Source of the DNA: Methanofollis sp. W23
GTDB taxonomy: Archaea; Halobacteriota; Methanomicrobia; Methanomicrobiales; Methanofollaceae
DNA: 64,000 nucleotides
Assembly: GCF_017875325.1 (NCBI RefSeq)
Contig: NZ_JAGGMN010000001.1
Span: 434,001 to 498,000 of the forward strand
Direction of reading: 5' to 3'
In this document: in pieces, positions 34,748 through 44,177 of the stretch
How positions within the stretch are numbered: the first letter of the stretch is position 1
How the letters are laid out: each line of letters opens with the position of its first letter
The notes under the pieces: generated by a model
Seen by the model: only the letters and a program-made list of their open reading frames with translations
Told to the model about the DNA's origin: nothing
The model's database searches: none
Program-made: the position numbers and the translations under genes

Positions 34748-35390
34748 TCTCGATCCGCTCGCCGGTCAGCATGAAATGGACCTTCTCGCCCATCGCGCAG
34801 CAATGGTCCCCGCACCGTTCGAGATAGCGGGCCACCATCACATAGTCCATCCCGCGCTCGATGTGCTGCGGGTCCTCCATCATATAGGTGAGCGCCTCAC
34901 GGAAGACCGAGTAGCGCAGGTCGTCGACACAGTCATCGCGTGCCGAGAGATCTTTGATCAGCGAGATCTCCCCGGTCCCGTACGCCGCCAGGACGTCGTT
35001 GACCATCGAGGCAACGATCCCCGCCATATGAGGCAGGTTCAGCATCCGCCCCAGGTGTCCGGCGCCGGCGAAGTGGCGGACCAGGAGGGCGATGTCCTTG
35101 CCATAGCGCCCGATGCGGTACAGCGAGGCATTCATCCGGATGGTGCAGAGGATCGCCCGCAGGTCCAGGGCCATCGGCTGGTACAGGGCGATGAGTTTGA
35201 GCAGCCGCTCGTCGAAGGCGTCTGAGCGGTCTGCAAGTTCGCCCTTCCGCGCCAGCACCGAATTGGCAAGGTCCTCGTCGCCGGTCTTCAGGGCCTCGAA
35301 GGCGTCGACGAGCATCCCGCGTGCGAAGTGCCCGTATTCGAGAAATTCTTCTTTGAGAGTGTCCAGTTCTTCATGAAACTTCTCGCTCAT
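34740..35390 (-). CDS. phoU: Phosphate-signalling protein PhoU
   Basis: A 216-residue all-helical protein with two PhoU repeats (EYGHFARGMLVDAFEAL in the first; YMMEDPQHIERGMDYVMVARYLERCGDHCCAMGE in the second, with the family ERxGDH motif). It is expected to restrain phosphate uptake by acting on the Pst transporter. AGGTGAGACG precedes the ATG. It lies 8 bases downstream of pstB and is the last gene of the operon. Confidence 0.94.
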   Translation of the reverse strand: MSEKFHEELDTLKEEFLEYGHFARGMLVDAFEALKTGDEDLANSVLARKGELADRSDAFDERLLKLIALYQPMALDLRAILCTIRMNASLYRIGRYGKDIALLVRHFAGAGHLGRMLNLPHMAGIVASMVNDVLAAYGTGEISLIKDLSARDDCVDDLRYSVFREALTYMMEDPQHIERGMDYVMVARYLERCGDHCCAMGEKVHFMLTGERIEIK

Positions 35391-35398
35391 CGTCTCAC

Positions 35399-36163
35399 CT
35401 ACCCGAACCTGCCGGTGATGTAGCGTTCGGTCAACTCCTCCCGCGGCGCCTCGAAGACCTGCGGGGTCTCCCCGAATTCGACGAGTTCGCCGAGGTACAT
35501 GAACCCGGTATAGTCGCTGGCCCGCGCCGCCTGTTGCATGTTGTGCGTGACGATGATGACGGTGTAGCGGGTCTTGAGGTCTTCGATCAGCCCCTCGATC
35601 TTTGCGGTGGCGATCGGGTCGAGGGCCGAGCAGGGCTCGTCCATCAGCACCACCTCGGGCTCGACGGCCAGGGTCCGTGCGATGCAGAGCCGTTGCTGCT
35701 GCCCGCCTGAGAGGCTGAAGGCCGGGGCGTCCAGGCGGTCCTTCACCTCGTCCCAGAGGGCGGCGTCCTGCAGACTCTTCTCGACGACGGCGTCGAGGGT
35801 CGAGCGGTCCCGCACCCCGTGGACGCGGGGGCCGTAGGCGACATTCTCGTAGATGGATTTGGGAAAGGGGTTGGGACGCTGGAAGACCATCCCGATCCGT
35901 TTCCTGATCTCGACGACGTCGACCTCAGGGGCATAGATGTCGGTGCCGTTAAAACGCACCTCGCCCTGGATCCTGACATTCTCGACCAGGTCGTTCATCC
36001 GGTTGAGACACCGCAGCAGGGTGGACTTGCCGCACCCTGACGGCCCGATGAGGGCGGTGACCTTGTGGCGTGCAAACCCGACCTCGATCTCCTTGAGGGC
36101 GTGGTGCTCCCCATAGTGGAGATCGAGGTGGTTGACGGTGATGATTGTGTCGTGTTCTTTCAT
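35399..36163 (-). CDS. pstB: Phosphate ABC transporter ATP-binding protein PstB
   Basis: A 254-residue ATPase powering phosphate import. Walker A is GPSGCGKST at 40-48. [23 protein letters not shown] is the PstB-specific Q-loop region. The signature LSGGQQQR, Walker [14 protein letters not shown] and switch VTHNMQQA follow. Only three bases separate it from the permease stop. Confidence 0.97.
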   Translation of the reverse strand: MKEHDTIITVNHLDLHYGEHHALKEIEVGFARHKVTALIGPSGCGKSTLLRCLNRMNDLVENVRIQGEVRFNGTDIYAPEVDVVEIRKRIGMVFQRPNPFPKSIYENVAYGPRVHGVRDRSTLDAVVEKSLQDAALWDEVKDRLDAPAFSLSGGQQQRLCIARTLAVEPEVVLMDEPCSALDPIATAKIEGLIEDLKTRYTVIIVTHNMQQAARASDYTGFMYLGELVEFGETPQVFEAPREELTERYITGRFG

Positions 36164-36166
36164 GGT

Positions 36167-38095
36167 TCACCAGTGGATTTTCTTCTGTGAGTGGTGCCTG
36201 AGGGCGATGGCCACGGCATAGATCCCGACGACCAGGACCAGGAGGACGAGGGCCGTCCCGTACTGTTGCTCTTTTGCGCCCGGTACCGTGGTCGCCAGGA
36301 TGAAGAGGTGGTAGGGCAGGGCCATTACGGGATCGCCGAGCGAGTCTGGGAGGAAACGGGTGGAGAAGACCGCCGCCGTGAAGAGGATGGGGGCGGTCTC
36401 CCCCGCGGCACGGCCGATGGAGAGGATGGTGCCGGTGAGGATGCCGGGGACGGCCGGGGGCAGGACGACACGGTGGATCGTCTGCCACCTGGTGGCGCCG
36501 AGCGCAAGGCTCCCCTCCCGCACCGAATCAGGCACGCTCTTCAACGCCTCTTCGGTCGTCCTGATGATGGTCGGGAGGATCATCAGCCCGAGGGTGATCA
36601 TCCCGGCGATGAGCGAGACCCCGAAGTTGAGGAAGATCACCAGGAAAGTGAAGCCGAAGAGCCCGAAGACGATCGAGGGCGTGCCGTTGAGGAGGTCGAT
36701 CCCGGTCCTGATCGCTGCGGTCACCCGGCCGCCGCGAGTGTATTCTGAGAGATAGACCGCGGCCCCGATCCCGATCGGGAGGGCGAAGAGGATCGCCCCA
36801 CCGACGAGGTAGAGGGTGCCGACGATCGCCGGGAAGATTCCGCCGGCCCGCCCGAGGTCGCGGGGGGGCTGGGTGAGGAACTCCCAGGTGATGGCCGGGA
36901 GGCCGTTGACGACGATGTAGCCGAGGATGACGGCGAGGACGGCGAGCACCACCCCGAGGGCGGCCCAGAGGAGAGCGAAGGCGAGGTGCTGCATGTTCGC
37001 TCTGGAGAGGCGGCGGTGTATGAGGACGGCGCCCGCCCCGAGGCCGAGGAGTGCCGCGGCCGCAGGGAGCGGGAGGAGGAGCAGGACGAGGAGGGCGAGG
37101 ACAAGGAAGGTGATGAGCTTCCCTTTCCCCTGCAACCCCGGCACCCTGAGACGTTGCCGCCCCTGCTCCTCGGTCCCGTACCCCGCCTGGATCCGCGTCA
37201 TGATCCAGAGGGCGGCGAGGTTGACCCCGAGGGTGATGAGGAGGAGGACCACCGCCACCCCGAAGAGGGCGTGGTAGTGAGTGCTCCCGACGGCGACCTC
37301 GCCCATCTCGATCCCCAACGTGCCGGTGAGGGTGCGGATCGGGGAGAGAAGGTTGGTGATCGGGTCAGGGATGATCGCGGCGTTGCCGGTGACCATGATC
37401 ACCGCCATCGTCTCGCCGATGGCCCGGCCCATCCCGAGGATCACGGCGGCGGTGATCCCTGAGAGGGCCGAGGGGACGAGCACCCGGCTGATCGTCTGCC
37501 ACCTGGTGGCGCCGAGGGCCAGGCTCCCTTCCCTGTACGATCCTGGCACGCTGTTGAGGGCGTCCTCAGAGACCGAGATGATCGTCGGGAGGGCCATGAC
37601 CCCAAGGAGGATCGAGCCGGCAAGCCAACTCTCGCCTGAAGGGACGTCGAAGGCGACCCGCAGCCAGTCGGTGAGGATGATCAGCCCGAAGAACCCGTAA
37701 ACGACCGAAGGGATCCCGGCAAGCAGTTCAATGGCAGGTTTTGCCACGGCCTTCACGCGGGGCGGGGCGAGTTCGGCGAGGCAGACCGCGCTCCCGATCC
37801 CGAGCGGGACGGCGATGACCATCGCCCCCAGGGTGACGAGGAGAGTGCCGACGAGGAGGGGCCAGATCCCGTAGGACGGGACGGCGCCGGTCGGGTTCCA
37901 GGTGCCGCCGGTGAGAAATTCGAGGGGGCTGACGGTGGCAAAGAGGGGGAGGGCGTCGTGCAGCAGGAAGAGGAGGATGAAGAAGACAGTGAGGGTGGCA
38001 AAGGAGGCGGCAAGGAACCAGACCGACCTGACGCCCTGCTCTTTCAGGTTCTTCAGCCAGGTCGACCCGGCCTCTGGATGAGTGCTCTCTGGCAT
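36167..38095 (-). CDS. pstCA: Fused phosphate ABC transporter permease PstC-PstA
   Basis: A 642-residue protein that joins both permease subunits in one chain. The first half (1-310) is PstC-like with GSLALGATRWQTISRVLVPSALSG, and the second (about 335-642) is PstA-like with GSLALGATRWQTIHRVVLPPAVPG. Each half has about six helices and its own EAA-type cytoplasmic loop contacting PstB. The two parts are usually separate genes. A helical stretch of about 60 residues (310-370) bridges them. The ATG at 38095 has GGAGT just upstream; an in-frame TTG lies at 38107. Confidence 0.95.
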   Translation of the reverse strand: MPESTHPEAGSTWLKNLKEQGVRSVWFLAASFATLTVFFILLFLLHDALPLFATVSPLEFLTGGTWNPTGAVPSYGIWPLLVGTLLVTLGAMVIAVPLGIGSAVCLAELAPPRVKAVAKPAIELLAGIPSVVYGFFGLIILTDWLRVAFDVPSGESWLAGSILLGVMALPTIISVSEDALNSVPGSYREGSLALGATRWQTISRVLVPSALSGITAAVILGMGRAIGETMAVIMVTGNAAIIPDPITNLLSPIRTLTGTLGIEMGEVAVGSTHYHALFGVAVVLLLITLGVNLAALWIMTRIQAGYGTEEQGRQRLRVPGLQGKGKLITFLVLALLVLLLLPLPAAAALLGLGAGAVLIHRRLSRANMQHLAFALLWAALGVVLAVLAVILGYIVVNGLPAITWEFLTQPPRDLGRAGGIFPAIVGTLYLVGGAILFALPIGIGAAVYLSEYTRGGRVTAAIRTGIDLLNGTPSIVFGLFGFTFLVIFLNFGVSLIAGMITLGLMILPTIIRTTEEALKSVPDSVREGSLALGATRWQTIHRVVLPPAVPGILTGTILSIGRAAGETAPILFTAAVFSTRFLPDSLGDPVMALPYHLFILATTVPGAKEQQYGTALVLLVLVVGIYAVAIALRHHSQKKIHW

Positions 38096-38133
38096 ATGTG
38101 ACTCCAAAAAAATACCCTGAAGGGTGGAGAAAT

Positions 38134-38997
38134 TTATTGCACCGGGACAAAACCCTCTTCTTCCACGATCATCTGCCCGTCAGGGCTGAGGATGAAGTCG
38201 AGGTACTCCTGTACCAGGCCGGTCGGTTCGCCATTGGTGAACATGGTGAGGGAGCGGGCGATCGGGTACTGGCCGCTGGTCACGGTGGCGACGCTCGGTT
38301 CGATCTGGGTGCCGCTCACCTCGATATTCACAGCCTTCACCGAGTCGTCGAGATATCCGAGTCCCACATACCCGATGGCGCCCGGCGTCTGAGCGACGGT
38401 CTGCTGGATCGCCCCGTTCGAGTTCTTCTCAAGCTGGGTGGCGACGAAGTCTTCCTTCTCCATCACCAAGTCGTGGAAGAACTCGCGGGTGCCTGAAGCG
38501 CTGTCCCTGCCGACGACGACGATCGTCTCGTCGGGCCCGCCGACCTCCTTCCAGTTGGTGGTCTCGCCTTTGTAGATCGCCTTCACCTCGGCGGTGGTGA
38601 GCGCTCCGACGGTGTTGGAGGGGTGGACGATGAGGGCGATCCCGTCGAGGGCGACGACGTGCCGGACAAGGTCAGGGAACCTGGTCTTCTCTGAGGATTT
38701 CAGGTCGCGGGAGGCCATGCCGATCTCGGCGGTGCCGCTGCCCACGGCCTGGATCCCGACGCTGGACCCTCCGCCGCTCACCCGGACTTCGGTCTTTGGG
38801 TGGGTGTCCATGAAGAGGTCGGCGGTCAACTGGGCGACCGGGAGGACGGTCGTGGACCCGGTGACCGAGATGCTCTGCTGGGCCTCTGGGGGTTGGGTGG
38901 GGCCGTCGCCGGTGTCCATGCACCCGGTGAAGAGTGTGGCACCGACGAGGAGTGCCAGGACACCCCCGGCAAGGACGGTGGTCTGTGTGTTCTTCAT
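38134..38997 (-). CDS. pstS: Phosphate-binding lipoprotein PstS
   Basis: A 287-residue lipoprotein (lipobox LFTGC) that binds phosphate outside the cell and hands it to the Pst permease. Typical contacts are SISVTGSTTVLPVAQ, GGGSSVGIQAVGSGTAEIGMASR and GRDSASGTREFF. The ATG at 38997 begins the signal peptide; a longer ORF reaches 39069 but would bury it. It is the promoter-proximal gene of the pst operon, 38 bases before pstCA. Confidence 0.95.
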   Translation of the reverse strand: MKNTQTTVLAGGVLALLVGATLFTGCMDTGDGPTQPPEAQQSISVTGSTTVLPVAQLTADLFMDTHPKTEVRVSGGGSSVGIQAVGSGTAEIGMASRDLKSSEKTRFPDLVRHVVALDGIALIVHPSNTVGALTTAEVKAIYKGETTNWKEVGGPDETIVVVGRDSASGTREFFHDLVMEKEDFVATQLEKNSNGAIQQTVAQTPGAIGYVGLGYLDDSVKAVNIEVSGTQIEPSVATVTSGQYPIARSLTMFTNGEPTGLVQEYLDFILSPDGQMIVEEEGFVPVQ

Positions 38998-39143
38998 GAT
39001 AGTTCGCCGAGATATCACTCTCGCCGTAAAAATATAATGGCTCTCGAAGGAGACTATTTTTCGCCCCATAAATATTGGGTGCTATGTATCTCTATAGAGC
39101 AAATGGAAATACATATATCTTCATGAGAGAAAGAAAAACGTGA
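38998..39143. promoter_or_regulatory. Divergent promoter region, pst operon and AbrB-PhoU regulator
   Basis: On the minus strand TTATATTTTT (39028-39037) is the TATA box for pstS, with a leader of about 10-15 bases. On the plus strand ACATATATC (39111-39119) is centred about 28 bases before the ATG at 39144, predicting a leaderless message. The divergent layout suggests that the regulator controls both units from this 146-bp stretch; no operator is proven. Confidence 0.6.
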
Positions 39144-40151
39144 ATGGAGATCAGGAAAGTTCAGGTGACAGGAGGGTCTTCCTACATCGTCTCCCTCCCC
39201 AAGGACTGGGTGAAGACGTCAGGGATCCAGAAGAACGATCCCGTCGGCCTCATCGTACAGCCAGATGGCACGCTCCTCGTCACCCCCAAGATCACCCCCG
39301 AGGTGGTGCAGCGTGAGAAGCGGTTCGAGGTGAGCGCGGCCACTGACCAGACCTTCATCTTCAGGTGCCTTATCGGGGCCTATATCGCCGGATACACGAC
39401 GATCACCCTCTTTGCCAGGGCACGCCTCCCCCCGCAGGTCAGGATCCAGGTGCGGCAGTTCACCCAGATGGCCATCGGGCAGGAGGTGGTGGACGAGACC
39501 GAGACCTCGATTACCATCAAGGACCTTCTCAGCCCGGCCGAGATGCCCTTCCAGAACACCATCAAGAGGATGGGCGTGCTGGTGCGCGGGATGCACCAGG
39601 ACAGTGTCGAGGCGTTGATGAGCGGGAACCGACGATTGGCCAACGACGTCCTGACGCGGGACAATGATGTCGACCGTCTCCACTGGCTTGTCGCGAGGCA
39701 GACTCATCTCGTGCTTACCGACCCCAACCTCTCCAGGAAGATGGAGGTGAACCCGTCGATGGCCATGAGTTTCTTCCTCATCTCACGGATCATCGAACGG
39801 ATCGGCGACCATGCGACGCGGGTCGCAAAGAACGCCCTCCTGCTCCTCGACGACGAAGTCGCGGGCGGGGTGACCGAGATGGTCCGCGAGGCGAGCGCCA
39901 CCTCCCAGACCCTCTTCGACCAGGCGCTCAGGTCGCTCTTCAGTCAGGACCTGGAGGCCGCCAACGAGACGCTCAAACATATCTCCCACCTCGAAAAACA
40001 GGCGCGGGCCCTCAACGAGGAGGCGATGCGTTTCGACGCGGCGACGGCGACGGCGATCGTCTCGCTCTCTGACAGTATCAAGCGGACCGGCGAATATTCA
40101 GGCGACATCTGCGAGACGGTCATCAACTATCTCATCAATGGGGAGGCGTGA
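39144..40151 (+). CDS. Phosphate-uptake regulator: AbrB/SpoVT DNA-binding domain fused to PhoU
   Basis: A 335-residue protein. Residues 1-50 form a SpoVT-AbrB swapped-hairpin DNA-binding domain (VQVTGGSSYIVSLPKDWVK). Residues 110-335 hold two PhoU-like helical repeats with ISRIIERIGDHATRVAKNAL and SIKRTGEYSGDICE. This archaeal architecture is generally annotated as a phosphate-uptake regulator that couples transporter state to transcription. Its position, divergent from pstS, supports control of the pst operon. Confidence 0.92.
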   Translation: MEIRKVQVTGGSSYIVSLPKDWVKTSGIQKNDPVGLIVQPDGTLLVTPKITPEVVQREKRFEVSAATDQTFIFRCLIGAYIAGYTTITLFARARLPPQVRIQVRQFTQMAIGQEVVDETETSITIKDLLSPAEMPFQNTIKRMGVLVRGMHQDSVEALMSGNRRLANDVLTRDNDVDRLHWLVARQTHLVLTDPNLSRKMEVNPSMAMSFFLISRIIERIGDHATRVAKNALLLLDDEVAGGVTEMVREASATSQTLFDQALRSLFSQDLEAANETLKHISHLEKQARALNEEAMRFDAATATAIVSLSDSIKRTGEYSGDICETVINYLINGEA

Positions 40152-41057
40152 GCTGAGGGGGCGGAACTTCGTGATCGCTCGTCTTCCCTTTCGCGCGTTT
40201 TCCAGGGTTGCGGGCGCCGCATGGAGATCAGTGAGGATAGATCAACGGCCTGAAGATGTATACTCAAGAAAGGGCTCTGTAGAATTTTTCATGAGGCGAG
40301 CGCCCGCCTCAAGCATACGCGATGAAAATATCAGATCAGATCTGGATTGATTCCTGACCCTCATCCTTGCGTTCGTGGAGTGCATCGAAGTCGAGCATCA
40401 TGCCGCCCTCAATTACAGAAAACTTCCCTGCCGTCTCGCGCCGGGGGGTTGCACCCCCCGGATCCCCACGGACGAAGAGAGTCGAGGGGCGGCAGGTCCA
40501 GAGATCTCTGGCCGTTCCCCTGTCACGAGGAGAAGGATCAAGGATCATCTCACACACCAGAGACCTGCACTATGAAATTTTCATCCCGTATGCTTGAGCC
40601 AGGGGTTCATGCCCAATTCTACACAGCCCAAGAAAGTTTGTACGATGAATCGGTGAAGGTCTCATGAAAAAAACCTGGATTTCTTAAATATCCTCTATTT
40701 TTGGCTCTGTAGAAAAATCCTCTTTTCATCACTTCAACCCCCCTGTGAACTGAATCCATCGCCTTCCCTCATGCTTATGCCGGGGGCGAGTGCCGCCCGG
40801 ACCCCTGGATGAAGATTGGGGCGGAAGGCGGAGAAATGACCATGAATGGGGGGTTGCTGTCCACTGTCTATCTTCGCGCCGGGGTTCGGGGAGCGGCCGG
40901 CCCCCCATCGAAAAGAACCATCAGGATGATTTCTACAAAGCCCTATTTTTTACGATAGGCCGGCGATGTCGTTGCCGTCTCCCTGGCGTTCCTGATTTTC
41001 GCAGATAAAACCCGCAGATATATATGTGCATCAAAATCATCTCCGGATGTATCCATC
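40152..41057. other. Gap with a complete miniature element
   Basis: No gene seen in 906 bp. It contains the intact inverted-repeat element at 40273-40629, a lone end GGCTCTGTAGAA at 40703-40714, a decayed GCCTTCCC-bounded module at 40761-40829, and the TATA box of the beta-lactamase gene at about 41018-41026 (ATATATATG). Confidence 0.65.
40273..40629. mobile_element. Miniature inverted-repeat transposable element, best-preserved copy
   Basis: This 357-bp element has inverted ends GGCTCTGTAGAA (40273-40284) and TTCTACACAGCC (40618-40629). The inverted similarity extends about 55 bp inward: the left side reads GGCGAGCGCCCGCCTCAAGC then ATACGCGATGAAAAT, the right side ATTTTCATCCCGTATGCTTG. Between them lies the GCCGCCC-bounded hairpin module (40402-40493) with CCGGGGGGTTGCACCCCCCGG. 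It encodes no protein. The left half through the hairpin module is repeated in the same order at 46409-46600. Confidence 0.8.
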
Positions 41058-42557
41058 ATGCCCAAAAAGATCCTCCTGATCATGATCCTTATCGCCGCCG
41101 CCCTGATCCTTGCTGCGGGATGCACCCAGACGAAATCGGAGAACCGGTCCGCCGGGAAACTCGACGGCTTTGATGCGTTTGTCACCCTGACGATGACGGA
41201 ATACGAAGTTCCGGGCGCCGTTGTCGGTATTGTCGAAAACGATTCGGTCGTGTACTTGAAAGGGTTCGGCGTCCGCGAAATAGGGAAACCCGGAGTTGTG
41301 GACCCGGATACCAGGTTCCAGATCGCATCGGTCACCAAGTACATCACCGCACAGGCAATCGGGACGCTCGTTGACGAAGGAAAACTCGATTGGGACACGC
41401 CGGTCGTCACGTACATGCCTGACTTTGCATTCAAAGACCCTTATGTCACCGGGCACGTAACGCTCCGGGACCTGCTTGCCCACCGGACCGGCTTAAAAGA
41501 GTACGACGGTGACATGCTGGGCCGGCTCGGGTACTCGAACCGCGAGATGCTCGAACGGATGCGATACCTCGACCTGCCGTACGGGTTCCGGGAAAAATAC
41601 GCGTACTCGAATGCCGGATATTTCATTGCCGGGGAAGTCGCGGCAGGCATGGACAACCGGAGTTGGGAGAACCTGACCGACGCCCGGATACTCCAGCCGC
41701 TCAACATGACCCGCTCGGGAGCCCATCCCGAGACCCTGTACCTTGATGACAACCATGTTGTTGCCCATGGCGGCAGTGAGGGGAATGTCACCGTCATCCC
41801 GCTCGAAGAGGCAGCGCTTCCGGCCGGCGGCCAGGTGGTCTCCACCGGCCGCGACATGACGCAGGTTCTGCGGATGATGCTCAACGACGGTTCGGTCGAC
41901 GGGAAGCAGGTTCTTTCGAAAAAGACCGTGGCGGAGATCCATACGGCGAGTTTGGTCGCAGGGCGTGCCGGTCCGCTGGGAGATCCTGACGGTGCGGTCT
42001 GCCTCGGCTGTGACGCCTATCATTTCCTGGGCGAACGGGTTATCGAGAAGAACGGGGCGCTTGAAGGGGTCAGGTCAATCGTGATCCTCGTCCCGGACAG
42101 GAAAGTCGGGCTCGTGGTGATCGCAAACAAGCAGTTAACGGTATTTCCAGAGGCCGTAAGAGACGAATTCCTCGAACGCTACATCGACAGGAGCGGGATC
42201 GACTTACAGGCACGGGAAAAACTCAACCAGAAAGGATGGTATTCCCTTTTAATGAGCATGGAGGTGCCGGCCGATGCACAGCCCGCAACGATCCCGGCGT
42301 CCGCGATTGCGGGGACGTACACAGGCGACCTGTACGGCACGATGATTCTCAACGCGGGACCTGATGCCGACACCATGACCGTCCTGCTTGGTCCGGCAGA
42401 ATACCCGGGCACCCTGGAACACCAGACCGGCGATACCTGGTACCTCTCGTGGCCGAACCCTGACGACGCAGTCGGCTATCTCACCTTTGCCGCAAACCAG
42501 TCGGGAGCAGTCACCGGCTTTACATCGGATGACTACGGGTCGTTTGCCCGGGCATGA
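41058..42557 (+). CDS. Class C beta-lactamase-like serine hydrolase lipoprotein
   Basis: A 499-residue lipoprotein (lipobox LAAGC, C22). The N-terminal 360 residues are a beta-lactamase/penicillin-binding-protein-like serine hydrolase with S91-x-x-K94 (SVTK) and Y183-S-N185. The usual third motif (HxG/KTG) appears only as KNGALEG, so the specificity is uncertain. Residues 400-499 form a C-terminal beta-barrel typical of D-aminopeptidase or LACTB-like relatives. It is unlikely to confer drug resistance in an archaeon; an exterior peptidase or esterase is more likely. Codon choice is somewhat less GC-biased than in its neighbours. Confidence 0.86.
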   Translation: MPKKILLIMILIAAALILAAGCTQTKSENRSAGKLDGFDAFVTLTMTEYEVPGAVVGIVENDSVVYLKGFGVREIGKPGVVDPDTRFQIASVTKYITAQAIGTLVDEGKLDWDTPVVTYMPDFAFKDPYVTGHVTLRDLLAHRTGLKEYDGDMLGRLGYSNREMLERMRYLDLPYGFREKYAYSNAGYFIAGEVAAGMDNRSWENLTDARILQPLNMTRSGAHPETLYLDDNHVVAHGGSEGNVTVIPLEEAALPAGGQVVSTGRDMTQVLRMMLNDGSVDGKQVLSKKTVAEIHTASLVAGRAGPLGDPDGAVCLGCDAYHFLGERVIEKNGALEGVRSIVILVPDRKVGLVVIANKQLTVFPEAVRDEFLERYIDRSGIDLQAREKLNQKGWYSLLMSMEVPADAQPATIPASAIAGTYTGDLYGTMILNAGPDADTMTVLLGPAEYPGTLEHQTGDTWYLSWPNPDDAVGYLTFAANQSGAVTGFTSDDYGSFARA

Positions 42558-43177
42558 GCGGACCAAAAAACGGTTCTGTAGAAATCTTCATGAATCTTTC
42601 TGGCGGTGGGCGGCACGCCTCCCAAACCCCCGCCACAACACGATCGTTCGAGGACGGCATCACCCCTCATGGTCATCTATTCTGCCTTCTCGGCTCCGGG
42701 GGTGCAACCCCCGGCGAGAGACGACGGGAGAGGTTCTGCACTGAGGGCGGCATGTTCTGATCATCATACCTTCCCTCACCATACACGCCGGCGGCACTGC
42801 CCCCGGACCCCAGTGGAGGAGAGAGTTTAGAATTTCTGAAAGGAAGCACTTTGGTTCGGAGGGATGTTCACCCCAAGAGAGTTTTGGGATATGCTCATAG
42901 GAAACCCTCCTGTCGAGTGATCACTCCCGAAGAGGAAGATCGATAAAATCGTTGCTCCTTGCGTAAGTGACCAGAACCTGCCGCAATAGTCGAGGAGGAC
43001 AAGATCTGCTGGCACTTTTCGACCACGAGCCCGGTTTTCTCCCTCTCTGCGATCGGCGGCGGTCCCTCCCTGACATCGACCCCTGCGATGACCGCCGCCG
43101 CATTCGCGGTCTGGAGAGTGGGATAGAGACCTCCACACTTTTTTAATACTCCGACGACCACTTCCCTCCTGATCGCC
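42558..43177. other. Gap between beta-lactamase-like and thioredoxin genes
   Basis: The left half is repeat material, listed separately. The right half (42905-43137) has no feature I can support. TTTTTTAATA at 43139-43148 is a likely TATA element for the thioredoxin gene, with a very short leader. Confidence 0.55.
42572..42904. repeat. Miniature-element end, decayed hairpin modules and outer repeat
   Basis: It starts GGTTCTGTAGAAATCTTCAT (42572), a second type of left end whose reverse complement closes the copy at 62687. Decayed hairpin modules occupy 42605-42810. The last part, AGAATTTCTGAAAGGAAGCA then CCCCAAGAGAGTTTTGGGAT, is the outer repeat also at 62688-62755. Confidence 0.7.
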
Positions 43178-43573
43178 ATGGCCGACGAGAAGACACTGGT
43201 AGAGGTGAGCGACCGCACCTGGGAAGGACTGGTCGAGCGGGGGGAGAGGCCTGTCGTGGTCATGTTCTACAGCGAGACCTGTCCCTTCTGCAAACAGATC
43301 GAACCATATTTCAAGCAGTTCTCAGGGGAGTTCGGGGGCGACCTCCTCTTTGCCATGCTGAATGTGACGCAGAACCCCTGGACGGTCGAACGTTATGCCG
43401 TGCGGCAGACCCCCACCTTCAAGTTCTTCTGTCAGGGGCGCCCGGTCCAGGAGATCGTGGGGGCGGCATTCCCCGCCCTGCTCAGGAAGAACATCGAGGG
43501 GTTCCTGGAACATGGCGAGGCATGTGCCCGGAGCAGTCGGGAGATCGACTACGAGATCACGGGATATGGGTGA
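43178..43573 (+). CDS. Thioredoxin-family protein
   Basis: A 131-residue thioredoxin fold with the redox motif C35-P-F-C38 in FYSETCPFCKQI and the cis-proline in RQTPTFKFF. It is slightly longer than classic thioredoxins, with a C-terminal helix (FLEHGEACARSSREIDYEI). CPFC rather than CGPC suggests a glutaredoxin-like potential or a specialised reductant role. No signal peptide, so cytoplasmic. It stands alone. Confidence 0.9.
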   Translation: MADEKTLVEVSDRTWEGLVERGERPVVVMFYSETCPFCKQIEPYFKQFSGEFGGDLLFAMLNVTQNPWTVERYAVRQTPTFKFFCQGRPVQEIVGAAFPALLRKNIEGFLEHGEACARSSREIDYEITGYG

Positions 43574-44177
43574 CACCCCTGCTTCTGGATCCCAGGCCCA
43601 CCCGCCATATGATTCTGGTCATGGACATCCCTGCCACCTTCCAGGCCTGATCTTCCTCCCTGGGGTCAGGGGATGAATGAGGATGACTGGGGGCAGATGT
43701 ATGAGAGGTGTTTCAGGCTTTCAAATTCTCTTCAATTATCTGCCAGGTCTACCCTGGTCGGAGAGGGGGTCTGGTACCAGGGTTTTGCTGAATGCTCCTG
43801 ATGACAGGTTCCGACCTGGTCCGTGGGGACAATAGAATATTACGTGAGAAATACGCGTCAAAGAATTCAAATGAAAATAGAAATGTATTTATATTGTGAT
43901 TGTTAACCATAATACTGGAGTGAATTGGGACCTCAGTGACACGTCCCCCCCGTAACATGTGTCTTTTTTCTGGGGTGCCTGTTCCTCCACTTTCCTGTGA
44001 ACTGATTCCACGAGCCCCTGCTCCAGGGATCGCGTCGCCGCCGCTCTGAGATACGATTCATTTTCTGCACGATCCTTGATCAGACCTTTCAATATGGATA
44101 TCCAGTCCTGACACCCTGCCGCCCTGTGGAGAGGGTATATATATTGGTCTGAGTATGAATGGCTGTGGGGGGACAGC
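43574..44177. other. Gap before the nucleotide-sugar genes
   Basis: A decayed GCCTTCC-type module lies at 43638-43675. An AT-rich stretch follows (43830-43920) without a convincing ORF. GGTATATATAT at 44134-44144 is the TATA box for the sugar genes, giving a leader of about 12 bases with GGGGGGA as ribosome site. Confidence 0.55.
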
